DNA of 64,000 nucleotides from Mycolicibacter sp. MU0102 (lineage in GTDB: Bacteria; Actinomycetota; Actinomycetes; Mycobacteriales; Mycobacteriaceae). The notes below the pieces were generated by a model. The model worked only from the letters and a program-made list of their open reading frames with translations, searched no databases and was not told the DNA's origin. Position numbers and translations under genes: made by a program. Location: assembly GCF_963378105.1 (NCBI RefSeq), contig NZ_OY726398.1, positions 2,418,001-2,482,000 of the forward strand, given 5' to 3'. Below are positions 9,045 to 17,906 of the stretch, piece by piece (position 1 is the first letter of the stretch; each line of letters starts with the position of its first letter).

Positions 9045-9874
9045 TACGCACCCCATCTGAGACCTTGGAAAAGGTCGGCTCCGAACTGGTCTATCGCATC
9101 TCGGCGCTCCCGCTGTACAAGAAGGTCTTCAAATACTGGTACCCCTACATGACCCGGAGAATGGGAGATGACGACGTCGTCTTCCTGAACTGGGGCTACG
9201 AACAGGACCCGCCGCTGGGATTGAAGCTGGACGAGTCAGACGAGCAGAACCGCTACTCGATCCAGCTCTACCACCAGACCGCCACCCAGATCGACTTGGC
9301 CGGTAAGAAGGTGCTCGAGGTCAGCTGCGGCCACGGTGGCGGCGCGTCGTTCCTGGCCCGGACCCTCAAGCCGGCCTCCTACACCGGCCTCGACTTCAAC
9401 CCCGACGGGGTGGCGTTCTGCCAGCGGCGCCACAAGGTGCCGGGCCTGGAGTTCGTCCAGGGCGATGCGATGAACCTGCCGTTCCCCGAAGACTCCTTCG
9501 ATGCGGTGATCAACGTCGAAGCGTCACACATCTACCCCGACTTCGCCCAGTTCGTGCGCGAGGTCGGTCGGGTGCTGCGCCCGGGCGGCCACTTCCTGCA
9601 CACCGACTTCCGCAACAAGGAAGACATCACGTCCTGGCAGCAGACTCTGCCCACCCCGCCGCTGCGGCTGGTCAATGAGCGCGACATCAGCAAAGAGGTG
9701 GTTCGCGGCCTCTACTTGAACTCGCCGCGGTCCAACGAATTGATCAACGAGCGGCTGCCCTTCTTCCTGCGCCGTTTTGGACGGGAATTCGCTGTGGTCG
9801 AGGGCTCGTTGTTCTACCGTGACCTGGAGCGCGGTGAGATGACCTACCGGATTTTCGACCTCGTCAAGGACTGA
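9041..9874 (+). CDS. SAM-dependent O-methyltransferase of the Rv2952/Rv1523 type
   Basis: Class I methyltransferase, 277 aa. SAM motif I is KVLEVSCGHGGGASFLARTL (about residues 88-107); motif II is around GDAMNLPFPEDSFDAVINVEAS; motif III is VLRPGGHFLHTDFR. The N-terminal YKKVFKYWYPYMTRRMG stretch is characteristic of the mycobacterial lipid O-methyltransferases that methylate phthiotriol (Rv2952) or glycopeptidolipid sugars. This placement is from memory of the family, not a search. By context it probably methylates a hydroxyl on the PKS-derived lipid. It is cotranscribed with the AurF-like oxygenase and ends at a strong terminator. Confidence 0.88.
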   Translation: MVRTPSETLEKVGSELVYRISALPLYKKVFKYWYPYMTRRMGDDDVVFLNWGYEQDPPLGLKLDESDEQNRYSIQLYHQTATQIDLAGKKVLEVSCGHGGGASFLARTLKPASYTGLDFNPDGVAFCQRRHKVPGLEFVQGDAMNLPFPEDSFDAVINVEASHIYPDFAQFVREVGRVLRPGGHFLHTDFRNKEDITSWQQTLPTPPLRLVNERDISKEVVRGLYLNSPRSNELINERLPFFLRRFGREFAVVEGSLFYRDLERGEMTYRIFDLVKD

Positions 9875-9881
9875 GCGTCAG

Positions 9882-9931
9882 AAGAAGCGCCGGATCGGGG
9901 GACTTAGGTCCTCTGATCCGGCGCTTCTTTT
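9882..9931 (+). terminator. intrinsic terminator after the oxygenase-methyltransferase operon
   Basis: GAAGCGCCGGATC (9884-9896) pairs perfectly with GATCCGGCGCTTC (9915-9927), with an 18-nt loop and TTTT at 9928-9931; two more A-U pairs extend the stem outward. It starts 8 nt after the methyltransferase stop and separates it from the P450 gene. Confidence 0.92.
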
Positions 9932-10007
9932 AAGTTAGGGGTCACTCAAGGGTTAAAGTGACGGCTGCGTAAGCCCCCACCAGACTCGACAACGAGAGAC
10001 CCCCCAG

Positions 10008-11366
10008 ATGGACCATAACGACGTGCTGCGTCGGCTTCGCTTTCGCGCCAGCCTGCTCAAGATCGGCGCCGAAGGGATGCTTGGTGTGGCCCGGGACCGA
10101 GCCACCGCCTACCGCTACACCCTGACCGGCCGTGAGACCGCGCCGCTGACCGAATTCGACCCGTTCGCAACGGAAACCATGCACGATCCCTATCCGGGTT
10201 ATCGCACGCTGTTCACCGGACCCAAGGTCTGGTACAGCCGCAAGCGCGGCATCTGGATAGTTCCGGGTTACGACGAGGTGTGGCAGGCCTTGCGCGACGA
10301 CGATGCGTTGTCGTCGGCGGAAAGCCAGGCCCGTTTCCGGGTACATTTACAGACGATGAATGCAACTGACCCTCCGGTGCACACTCGGCTGCGCCGATCG
10401 GTGTCCCGGGCCTTCACCCCGCGCGCAATGCAATCGTGGGAAACCAACATCAACCGCGCCGCCGACGAACTCGTCGACGCGATGGTGGAGCGTGGGCGGG
10501 CCGAAATCGTGAACGACTTGGCCAAGCCGCTGCCGAACCAGCTGATCGCGATGATGCTGGCCATCCCGCAGGAAGAGCGTCACCGATTTCTCGAGTGGGC
10601 GGACACCATCAATGAGGCAGCGTTCGCGCCGCTGAACCTGCACGGGATGAAGCTGAACATGCGCTCGAGTAAGGCGGTGATCGCGACCTACCACAGTCTC
10701 GACCCGATGATCAAAGCGCGCCGCGCCACGCCCGGCGATGACCTGATCTCGATGTTGGCGGCCCCCAGTGGTGAAGACACCCTCTCCGACGACGAGGTGT
10801 TCTGGACCGCATCGATGCTTGTCGGTGCCGGCAGCGAAACCACGACGAACCTGATCTCAGGCCTGTTCTTGACCCTGGCGCAGCGCCCGGATGTCTACGA
10901 GAGGCTGCGCAAGCATCCCGAACTGATCCCCGCCGCCATTGAGGAGCAGCTGCGGTTGGTCTCTCCGGTGCAGGGCTTTTACCGGACCGCGACCCGCGAC
11001 TATCGGGTCGGTGAGCACACCATTCCGGCCGGTGCGCGGGTGTTGCTACTGTTTGCTGCCGCCAACCGCGATCCGCGACACTACTCCGACCCCGACACCT
11101 TCGATCTCGACCGCAATCCGACCGATCACGTCGCGTTCGGCGGCGGCGCGCACTACTGCCTCGGTACGCACCTGACCCGTCGGGAAGTCAACTGCGTACT
11201 CACCCGGCTGATCCCGCGGGTTAAAGAGATCCGGCTTGATGGAGACTACCGATACATGATCAACGCGACAATGCGCGGATTGAGCTACCTGCCAGTCACT
11301 TTGGTACCCGACACGATGACCTGCGACCAGCCGGTAGCGCACGCCGTCGCAGCGGAAACGGGATGA
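10008..11366 (+). CDS. cytochrome P450
   Basis: Heme monooxygenase, 452 aa, soluble bacterial type. The I-helix oxygen-activation motif is GAGSETTTNL, the K-helix ExxR is in AIEEQLRLVSP, and the heme-binding loop is FGGGAHYCLGTHLTRRE with the thiolate Cys at about residue 384. The N-terminal substrate-recognition region follows bacterial CYPs. The CYP family number cannot be assigned by eye. ATG 10008 follows a GAGAG-containing leader. Its 3' end overlaps the SDR gene by 4 nt (ATGA), so the two are coupled. Oxidation of the polyketide lipid or a precursor is inferred from position only. Confidence 0.95.
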   Translation: MDHNDVLRRLRFRASLLKIGAEGMLGVARDRATAYRYTLTGRETAPLTEFDPFATETMHDPYPGYRTLFTGPKVWYSRKRGIWIVPGYDEVWQALRDDDALSSAESQARFRVHLQTMNATDPPVHTRLRRSVSRAFTPRAMQSWETNINRAADELVDAMVERGRAEIVNDLAKPLPNQLIAMMLAIPQEERHRFLEWADTINEAAFAPLNLHGMKLNMRSSKAVIATYHSLDPMIKARRATPGDDLISMLAAPSGEDTLSDDEVFWTASMLVGAGSETTTNLISGLFLTLAQRPDVYERLRKHPELIPAAIEEQLRLVSPVQGFYRTATRDYRVGEHTIPAGARVLLLFAAANRDPRHYSDPDTFDLDRNPTDHVAFGGGAHYCLGTHLTRREVNCVLTRLIPRVKEIRLDGDYRYMINATMRGLSYLPVTLVPDTMTCDQPVAHAVAAETG

Positions 11367-12193
11367 CGGCCCGCCGGACGGCACTGGTTACCGGAGCGAC
11401 GAGCGGCATCGGCGAAGCAATTGCCGATCGTCTGCACGCAAGTGGATACCACGTGTTTGCGGTTGGCCGTAATCCAGAAGCGCTGCAGCGACTGGCGTCG
11501 CGTGGGTTGACCGCCCGCGCGCTCGACGTCACCGACGAGGCTGCCGTGGACCAGCTCATCGCAGAGATCAACACCGATCACGGTGGCGTAGACCTGCTGG
11601 TGAACTGTGCAGGCTTTCCGTTGACTGTTCCGCTCGAACAGCTACCACTAGCTGACCTGCGCAATCTCTTTGAGACGAATCTGGTTGCGGCCCTTCATTT
11701 GTCCCAGGCCGTATTGCCGGGGATGCGCAGCCGTCGGGCCGGCACCATCGTGAATATCGGCAGCACCGGAGGACGTTTCGTCAGCCCGGGCGCCGGCGGC
11801 TACCACGTCATCAAATATGGAATGGAGGCGCTTTCGCTGGCGCTTCGGACGGAAGTGGCCCCGTTCGGCGTGCGGGTCGTTTTGATGGACCCGACCGGGG
11901 TATGGACACCGTTCGTCATGTCGCACTTGGAGGAGACTCCGACGTATTCGGCCGATGATCCCTACGCCGACTTCAAGCGCAACTACGCCGAAAACACCAA
12001 GCGGCTGAGCTCGACACCTGGCGTGATGGTCAAACCCGAGACCGTTGCGCGCGCTGTCGTGCGGGCAGCCGAGTCCAAGAATCCGAAGCCCCGCTACATC
12101 GTGGGTGCTTCAGGCAAGGTCACCCTGCTGGCGCGAGCGCTGATGACCGACCGGATGTGGGAGCGCATCCTGAGACGCGGTTTACGCCACTGA
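11363..12193 (+). CDS. short-chain dehydrogenase/reductase
   Basis: Classical SDR, 276 aa. The cofactor motif is LVTGATSGIGEA (TGxxxGIG), followed by LVNCAG (NNAG-equivalent), the catalytic Ser region IVNIGSTGG and the YxxxK catalytic pair in GGYHVIKYGMEAL. Such enzymes interconvert alcohols and ketones with NAD(P)H. It overlaps the P450 stop by 4 nt, which suggests that the two act on consecutive steps, for example P450 hydroxylation then oxidation, or reduction before O-methylation as Rv2951c/Rv2952 do in PDIM synthesis (an analogy only). The C-terminal region is hydrophobic and arginine-rich. Confidence 0.92.
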   Translation: MTARRTALVTGATSGIGEAIADRLHASGYHVFAVGRNPEALQRLASRGLTARALDVTDEAAVDQLIAEINTDHGGVDLLVNCAGFPLTVPLEQLPLADLRNLFETNLVAALHLSQAVLPGMRSRRAGTIVNIGSTGGRFVSPGAGGYHVIKYGMEALSLALRTEVAPFGVRVVLMDPTGVWTPFVMSHLEETPTYSADDPYADFKRNYAENTKRLSSTPGVMVKPETVARAVVRAAESKNPKPRYIVGASGKVTLLARALMTDRMWERILRRGLRH

Positions 12194-12203
12194 CGCGTCG
12201 CCG

Positions 12204-12989
12204 CTATAGGCCGTGGCCGCCGAGCCAGGTGTCGATGCGCTCGGCCACCGCTTGCCAGCCCGGTTCGAGCATCATGTTGTGCCCCATGCCGGAAAAGAAC
12301 TCAGCCTCGGTCCCGTAGGCACGCGCCGTCGCCCGCACTTCCCTACTGGTGTGCGCGCCGTCCTGCTCGGCTCCCAACACCAACAGCGGCGTCGTCACCC
12401 GCTTGGGCCGGGGCAGATTGAGCAGCAGGCAATCGATGCTCACCCGAGCGCTGTCCTCCTGCAGTCGGGCGGCATACCGCAGCACGCTGTCCTCGGGAGT
12501 CGACTCGGAAAAGAACTTCTCTCGTGCTAACACGGGGGTGTTGATGTAGGGCAGGGATTTTCCGGTCAGCGCCATGGCGAGCGCATGCCGCGGGCGGTGG
12601 CGCAGCCAGCGCAGATTTGAGCCGAAGTTCCCGTGCGGGGGAATCGACGACATCAGGACTCCGGCCGGCGACGGCCGGCTCTCGAGATACTTCTGCACGA
12701 TCAACCCGCCCATCGAGTGCCCGATCACCACCGGTGGGACAGGCAGTGTGTCGGCGACCGACTGGACGTCCTTCACATAATCGGCAACGCTGCACTTACG
12801 CAGCGGCTTGTCGGTCGGGCTGCCGCCGTGACCCCGGAAGCTGAGCGCTATAGCGCGATAGCCCCGGTCCGCGAAGTATCCGAGAAAATGCTCGTCCCAG
12901 CACCAGGCCGCATGCCAGGCGCCGTGGACGAAAAGCAGCGGAACGCCATGGGCCGCGCTGATATCGCCTTTGTCGATTACCTCCAGCAC
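12204..12989 (-). CDS. alpha/beta hydrolase
   Basis: Alpha/beta hydrolase fold, 261 aa from GTG 12989 (VLEVIDKGDIS), or 282 aa from 13052, which adds an Arg-rich tail. The HG oxyanion loop is LFVHGAWHAAWCW, the nucleophile is VIGHSMGGLIV, the acid is likely in VLGAEQDGAHT and the His is in GMGHNMMLEPG. This family includes lysophospholipase-like and MhpC-like esterases; the substrate cannot be told. It is convergent with the SDR gene, whose stop is only 10 nt away, and lies downstream of the secreted-protein gene on the same strand. Confidence 0.85.
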   Translation of the reverse strand: MLEVIDKGDISAAHGVPLLFVHGAWHAAWCWDEHFLGYFADRGYRAIALSFRGHGGSPTDKPLRKCSVADYVKDVQSVADTLPVPPVVIGHSMGGLIVQKYLESRPSPAGVLMSSIPPHGNFGSNLRWLRHRPRHALAMALTGKSLPYINTPVLAREKFFSESTPEDSVLRYAARLQEDSARVSIDCLLLNLPRPKRVTTPLLVLGAEQDGAHTSREVRATARAYGTEAEFFSGMGHNMMLEPGWQAVAERIDTWLGGHGL

Positions 12990-13202
12990 GGCACTACCCT
13001 GCCCATTCGGCGCCCGGCGCCTGGAGGTCCGCAACGCTAAGCGGGACTTCAACCGGGCCTCCCCTTCCGGGCGTTACGGGCGCGCACATCGCGCGTGCCC
13101 AGCCACGGTATCAGGAGGCCATGCGAGCGCGCGGCGCCGTCCGAGCAGCGTCCAGCTCATTCCAGCAGGCGGTGACCCGAACTCCCCGACGAGTAGGTTT
13201 GC

Positions 13203-14564
13203 CTACGCCGCCGGAGTCACGTCGAAGATGGCGTCCCACAGTCCCTGGATGTCGAAGGGACCGATGAGCCCGATGTTGTCGGCGATGTTGAACAGGTAGT
13301 CCCCGAGGAAGTCGTGGACCTGATCAACGGTGGGCAGCCAGTCGCTGGTATCGATGAACGGGTTCGGCGGCAGCGGGTTGCCGATGTCGAGCACAACTCC
13401 GCCGAGCCGCCACGCCTCGATTGCGTAGTTGATGATCTCCGGGGTAGACACATTGGCGGTGCCGTTATCGTAGTCGGACAGCCACGTGCCGATCGCCTCG
13501 TTTCCGGGCCACAATTCGTCGATCAGCTTCACAGCCCACCAGAAGCTGGGCGTGTTCCAGTCCTCGGGCTCGAAGATGTTGCCCCCCGGGTTCAGGAGAA
13601 GGCAGGGCCCGGGGCAGAGCGGACTACCTGGCACGAAGGGGTTGAAGTCGATCAATGATCCTGCGACGACGGTCTGTATCGCCCTAGCGAATTCCACCGG
13701 GTCGGGCAGCTCGAACTTGGAGGCGTCGAAGGGCTCCATCAAGCTGTTGAAGAAGTTGGTGAACGGCGTTTCGAAGTCCATTTTGTAGTAGCTGCCCGTC
13801 CACGGCTGCAGCGGGGCGTTCGGGTCGATGTTGGGGTAGTCCTCTGGATTCAGGCCAAGCTGCTCCAGGGTGCGCGACCCCTCCCACAGGTATCCGTCAT
13901 GAGCCACCCCACTGTTCAGCGCGCCCGGCGAGTTGGGGTCGAAGTAGTAGCCATTGCCTTCCGTCATCTCCGAGTCCGAGACCTGGAACCAGTTCTGGAT
14001 GAGCGGGAAGTACTGCAGGCCGGTCGCGATCAACAGCGGCCAGATGAGCTGGTCAATGGCGGTGAAGCCCGTGATCGGACTGGTCGGCACGGCCGGCAGG
14101 CAGTCCAGGCTCGCGCAGCTCTGATTCGCCGGGATCTGCACCGCGGCCCACATGGCAAGCTGCTGCCCCAGACCCGGGTAGGAGTAGTCCCCCTCGTGGC
14201 CGGCTCCGGAGAGCACCGGGAACGGGAAGAGCAGCTGCGCCACCGACTCGAAGTGGCCCGGGTCGCCGGGGTCCTCACCCCAGATGTTCGTCGGGCTGCT
14301 CACGAACCACTGCCCGGTGAAGAGCAAGGACTGCCCCAGCACGTCCAAGGCGTGGATCTCGTTCGCCGGGATGTTGATCAGTGCCTGCAACAGGTTCAGG
14401 GGAACGTTCAACAACGACTCCCCGGCGCTCAAGCGCGCATCCAGCGAAACGGTGGCGATTTCGGGGGCTGCGCGAAGGGCAGGTGCCGGGGGAACCACGG
14501 CGACGAGCCCAGCAGTGGTGATCGCCAGCCCGGCGGAGCAATACGAACGCAAGGCCGCAACCAT
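13203..14564 (-). CDS. secreted protein of unknown function, paralog of the next gene
   Basis: 453 aa, not assigned to a named family. The N-terminus has a hydrophobic export segment (AGLAITTAGLVAVVPPAPAL, about residues 11-30). The mature part is rich in Pro, Asp, Asn, Trp and Tyr with few Lys, as in mycobacterial surface proteins. It shares SLLNVP.N, LFTGQWF and TNIWGEDPGDPGHF with the gene at 14773-16527, so the two are paralogs. A Shine-Dalgarno GGGAGG lies about 8 nt before the ATG. The pair of Cys in NQSCASLDCLP is conserved in the paralog and could form a disulfide. Role in envelope biology is a guess; nothing ties it directly to the PKS pathway. Confidence 0.8.
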   Translation of the reverse strand: MVAALRSYCSAGLAITTAGLVAVVPPAPALRAAPEIATVSLDARLSAGESLLNVPLNLLQALINIPANEIHALDVLGQSLLFTGQWFVSSPTNIWGEDPGDPGHFESVAQLLFPFPVLSGAGHEGDYSYPGLGQQLAMWAAVQIPANQSCASLDCLPAVPTSPITGFTAIDQLIWPLLIATGLQYFPLIQNWFQVSDSEMTEGNGYYFDPNSPGALNSGVAHDGYLWEGSRTLEQLGLNPEDYPNIDPNAPLQPWTGSYYKMDFETPFTNFFNSLMEPFDASKFELPDPVEFARAIQTVVAGSLIDFNPFVPGSPLCPGPCLLLNPGGNIFEPEDWNTPSFWWAVKLIDELWPGNEAIGTWLSDYDNGTANVSTPEIINYAIEAWRLGGVVLDIGNPLPPNPFIDTSDWLPTVDQVHDFLGDYLFNIADNIGLIGPFDIQGLWDAIFDVTPAA

Positions 14565-14714
14565 CCCGGTGTCCTCCCAAAAACCTAACGCAAGATGCGT
14601 AAACGATGTCGCACTAATGGTTCACGCAATCTACCAAAGTGTTGCCTGAGCGCAAATCGAGAGTCACATTAGTTGAGCTGCATAGATCCACATCTTATGC
14701 CAGAATCCGGGGTC

Positions 14715-14757
14715 GGCGCGGCCGCCCCACCGAGGTCATCAGCAACCCGGCCGCGCC
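14715..14757 (-). terminator. GC-rich inverted repeat, possible terminator without U-tract
   Basis: GGCGCGGCCG (14715-14724) pairs with CGGCCGCGCC (14748-14757) around a 23-nt loop, 15 nt beyond the stop of the 14773-16527 gene. No U-tract follows on the minus strand, as is common for mycobacterial hairpins. The rest of the gap 14565-14714 shows nothing coding. Confidence 0.45.
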
Positions 14758-14772
14758 CTCCCGGAGCCGGCT

Positions 14773-16527
14773 TTAGAACGCGAACCAGCCAGCCATCTCG
14801 CTCCAGAGCGTGTCGAGGTCGGTGACGAGACCTCCACTCGGGTCGAGGAAGCGGAGGAAGTCGTCCCAAAGCAGGTACGAGTTCACGCCGCCATAATCGC
14901 CAATCTGCTGCTCGTCGAGCGGCAGGTTCGGGTCGTACGTCGGCGGTGTGTACTTGCCGGTGTCGGGATCGATCGGCCATGGGCCCAGTAGACCGGGATC
15001 GGTCAACCACCCCGAGTTCACCGCCAGGTTCGGCAGGTAGGGGTTGATCCCGGCCAGGGCGTCGATGATCTGGTTCTGGGTATCGGCGTCGAACGTGAAC
15101 ATACCCGTCTGCAGAGCCGAGATACCAGCCATGATCTGTTCGTCCGTCGCGGCGTTCGCGGTCCCGGCCTCCATCTGATCAATCCACTGTTGGATCAGCG
15201 GACTGGGCTCCCCGATGCTCTGGATCGATTTGACCAGGTCCAGGCTCGTCTGTCCCCAAGGCGGGGAGAACGGCGGAACATTGCACATCGCCGGGCAGAT
15301 CGGGCTGCCCGCGATGTACGGGTTGAAGTCGACGACCATGCCGGCCGCCAAGGCTTTCATTGCCTGGACGATGTCCGAGCCGTCGGCGAAATGAAAGCCG
15401 GTGGTCGGATCATCACCGTTGACGCTCCAGTCAACCGGTTGCATCAGACTGTTGAACCACTGCTGCACCGGCCCCAGCGGGTCGAGCTTGAACGTCAAGC
15501 CGGCCCACGGCATCAAGTTGATTTGGTTGCCGTACTCGTCGTAGACGATGTTGCCGTCGGCGTCGGTCAGGGGATGCGTTCCCGGGAATCCGAAGCCATC
15601 TGGCACCGCGCCGCCCTCGCCGACTCCAGACTGGGGGTCGGCGATGCCACCGGAGGTGGGATTGTCGGGGTCGCTCCACGGGCTGTCCGGGAACGTATAG
15701 CCGTTGAACAGATCCTGCAGCGGCACTTGCAGCCAGTACTTGAACAAGTCCAGCTGGTTGTCGTCGTTCGGGAAGTTGGAGAACTTCTCGAAGAAGTTGA
15801 TCATCCGGTCCAGGCCGGTGATGCCGGTGATCGGCGCGACCGGAGACAGTGGATAGCACTGGATCGAGTCGCACGACTCGCTGACTGGCAGCATGGCGGC
15901 AGCAAACATCGCGAACTGCTGCCCGAGCCCAGCGGTGCCGTTTGCCAGCGCTTCCGGGTCGATCTCGGGCTGGTATAGGCCGGAGAGCTGTGGGGCGAAC
16001 GGCAGCATGAAGTCCACGATCGCCATGAAGTGCCCCGGGTCACCCGGGTCCTCACCCCAGATATTGGTGGCGCTCGGAGTGAACCAATTGCCGGTGAAGA
16101 ATAGTGAGCTCGCCATCACGTTGGCGGCCTGTACCTCGTTGTAAGGGCTGTTGACCAAGCCCTGGAAGAGGTTGAACGGAACGTTGAGCAACGACCCCTC
16201 GGCCGCCAGTTGCACCGCCCGCTCGGCAGCGGTCAGATTTGGCAGCCACGGGGCGACCGGCGAGACCGGGGTGACCGCCGCTACGGCTGTCGCGGCCGCA
16301 ACGGCGGCGCCGGCTGTGGTGTAACGACGCTGCGGCACCGTAAAGCGCTTACCAGCAGGAACCGGTCGACGCGGTGGCGCCGCGCGGTGCGCGCCGGCGG
16401 CCGCAGATCGACGCTGGGGGAAAGCCTCAGGCCCCCCGGCAATCGCGAATCGACGCTGTGGCACTGCTCGGTGTGCACCAGCCGTGGTGTTCCGACGCTG
16501 GCGCGCCCCCCCATTAATATGAATCAC
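14773..16527 (-). CDS. secreted protein of unknown function with basic N-terminal repeats
   Basis: 584 aa, paralog of the 13203-14564 gene (shared SLLNVPFNLFQ, SLFFTGNWF, TNIWGEDPGDPGHF and a Cys pair in SESCDSIQCYP). Residues about 7-77 are five imperfect 14-15-residue repeats of the form PxRRxxxAG, strongly basic, ending at a hydrophobic segment (AAVAAATAVAAVTPVSPVAP) that could be an export signal. A very long charged n-region is unusual. GTG 16527 has AGGGGG upstream. A run of seven G falls in codons 6-8, so slippage could switch the frame. Function is not recognised. The gap 16528-16677 is AT-richer and probably holds its promoter. Confidence 0.75.
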   Translation of the reverse strand: MIHINGGARQRRNTTAGAHRAVPQRRFAIAGGPEAFPQRRSAAAGAHRAAPPRRPVPAGKRFTVPQRRYTTAGAAVAAATAVAAVTPVSPVAPWLPNLTAAERAVQLAAEGSLLNVPFNLFQGLVNSPYNEVQAANVMASSLFFTGNWFTPSATNIWGEDPGDPGHFMAIVDFMLPFAPQLSGLYQPEIDPEALANGTAGLGQQFAMFAAAMLPVSESCDSIQCYPLSPVAPITGITGLDRMINFFEKFSNFPNDDNQLDLFKYWLQVPLQDLFNGYTFPDSPWSDPDNPTSGGIADPQSGVGEGGAVPDGFGFPGTHPLTDADGNIVYDEYGNQINLMPWAGLTFKLDPLGPVQQWFNSLMQPVDWSVNGDDPTTGFHFADGSDIVQAMKALAAGMVVDFNPYIAGSPICPAMCNVPPFSPPWGQTSLDLVKSIQSIGEPSPLIQQWIDQMEAGTANAATDEQIMAGISALQTGMFTFDADTQNQIIDALAGINPYLPNLAVNSGWLTDPGLLGPWPIDPDTGKYTPPTYDPNLPLDEQQIGDYGGVNSYLLWDDFLRFLDPSGGLVTDLDTLWSEMAGWFAF

Positions 16528-16677
16528 ACATCCCCCTTGTGTCCCCCACGAACCGTGCCAGCATATAGCTGTGAGGCCCGGGTGTCTAAGGATGGGGCGA
16601 ATAACTTACACCGGCCGCAGAATATTTTCCGCTAAGTTCCACGTAATCTTCGACAAAGGTTGAGCTAAAGCGTCGAT

Positions 16678-17397
16678 TCAGCTCTCCAGCCACGCGAGAT
16701 CGCCGTAGCCGTCGAGATGAGCCACTTCCCCGACCGGCTTGCGGGTGGTCGGGCCGTAGCGCCCACGAGGCCAACCGAGCGGCACGATGCAACACGGCGT
16801 GACCGCATGCGGCAGGCGCAGGACGCGCCGCACGGCGCGCTGATTCCACAGCGGGAGGGTGATCAGCGACGCACCCAAACCCATGGCACGGGCTGCGAGC
16901 AGCAGATTCTGAACACTGGGGTAGATCGACCCCCAGTAGGCGGACTCGGCGATGTGCGGCATGCGCACCACCGGCAAGCGGCCTTCCCGGGCACCCAGTC
17001 GCAGGCAGGCCACCACGAGCACTGGGAGCTCGGCGAAATGGTCGATCTGCCACTCCATCGCCCGGGCAATACCGGCGATGGATTCGTCGGTTTTGATTTT
17101 TCTCCGTAAGACCACACCGCGCTGGATTTTCCACGCCTGCCGATAACGCTTCGCCAATTCCTCTTTGACGCGGCGGTCCTTCACAACGATGAATTCCCAA
17201 TTCTGCCCGTCATTTCCGGTCGGGGCCCGCAGCGCCAATTCGATGCACTTGAGTACCACCGCGTCATCGACCGGATCGGAGTACACGCGCCGTATCGCGC
17301 GCTGCGTCATCATGGCCTCAGCCAGCGGCATCTCCAGCCGGGCCAACGCCTCGGCCGTTGTCGGCACATGACTGTATGTGAACTCGGATTCAGGCAT
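16678..17397 (-). CDS. nitroreductase family oxidoreductase
   Basis: FMN-dependent nitroreductase-fold protein, 239 aa from ATG 17397 (MPESEFTYSHVP). FMN-contact elements include TQRAIRRVYSDPV (RxxR near the N-terminus), APTGNDGQNWEFIVV, and GASLITLPLW near the C-terminus. The start overlaps the stop of the upstream SRPBCC gene by 8 nt, so translation is probably coupled; an upstream in-frame ATG at 17463 would overlap it far more. It is the last gene of a flavodoxin - SRPBCC - nitroreductase operon, which points to a flavin redox function. The substrate is unknown and a link to the PKS product is speculative. Confidence 0.88.
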   Translation of the reverse strand: MPESEFTYSHVPTTAEALARLEMPLAEAMMTQRAIRRVYSDPVDDAVVLKCIELALRAPTGNDGQNWEFIVVKDRRVKEELAKRYRQAWKIQRGVVLRRKIKTDESIAGIARAMEWQIDHFAELPVLVVACLRLGAREGRLPVVRMPHIAESAYWGSIYPSVQNLLLAARAMGLGASLITLPLWNQRAVRRVLRLPHAVTPCCIVPLGWPRGRYGPTTRKPVGEVAHLDGYGDLAWLES

Positions 17398-17893
17398 TTT
17401 CACCCAGCCAGGTCGTTGTGAACCGTTGTATTTCCGGAATGCCTTGCGAGAATTCACGGGCAAGAAAGCTCTCGATGGGGCCGCCCACTAACGGCACCTT
17501 GAACCGGATCGTGCCATTTAGCGCCAGCTTCGAGCCGGTGCCGGCACGTTCGAGGACCGCGGTGCCGCTCCCCGATCCCGGGGCGCCGGTCACCGCGACC
17601 GTGATCTCACCGTTGACCCGTCCGTCTCCCGCCGGCGTCCACACCTCGGTGGTGACGATGTTGAGGTCGCCGCGATATACCTTGGCCAACATGCCGGGCA
17701 ATGCGCCGTGCCGCAGGTCCTCGGTCACCACCACCCGAATGCGGCCATCCGCATCGACATCCAGGGAGTCGAGGCTCTTGCTCCCGCCAAAGGCCTCCAG
17801 CCGGGCCTGCCAATAGGACCGGTCCCCGAAGGCACGGTGAACCTCTTCGACGGAGGCAGGTGAGGAGAACGTCACCTCAAAGGAACGCGGCAT
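17390..17893 (-). CDS. DUF2505 / SRPBCC-like lipid-binding fold protein
   Basis: 167 aa, soluble. It begins MPRSFEVTFSSPASVEEVHRAF and ends with EIQRFTTTWLGEN; alternating beta-strand patterns and the final long amphipathic helix fit a START/SRPBCC-like helix-grip fold of the actinobacterial DUF2505 type (family placement from memory). Members are thought to bind hydrophobic ligands; no catalytic residues are known. It is 13 nt downstream of the flavodoxin gene and overlaps the nitroreductase start by 8 nt, so the three are one operon. A ligand carrier for the redox pair is a reasonable guess. Confidence 0.75.
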   Translation of the reverse strand: MPRSFEVTFSSPASVEEVHRAFGDRSYWQARLEAFGGSKSLDSLDVDADGRIRVVVTEDLRHGALPGMLAKVYRGDLNIVTTEVWTPAGDGRVNGEITVAVTGAPGSGSGTAVLERAGTGSKLALNGTIRFKVPLVGGPIESFLAREFSQGIPEIQRFTTTWLGENA

Positions 17894-17906
17894 TACTGCT
17901 GACCTC

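Noticed and set aside
14565..14772. Small gene between the two secreted-protein genes
   Set aside because: Open frames here are shadows of the neighbour and contain the inverted repeat; no ribosome site or coding signal.
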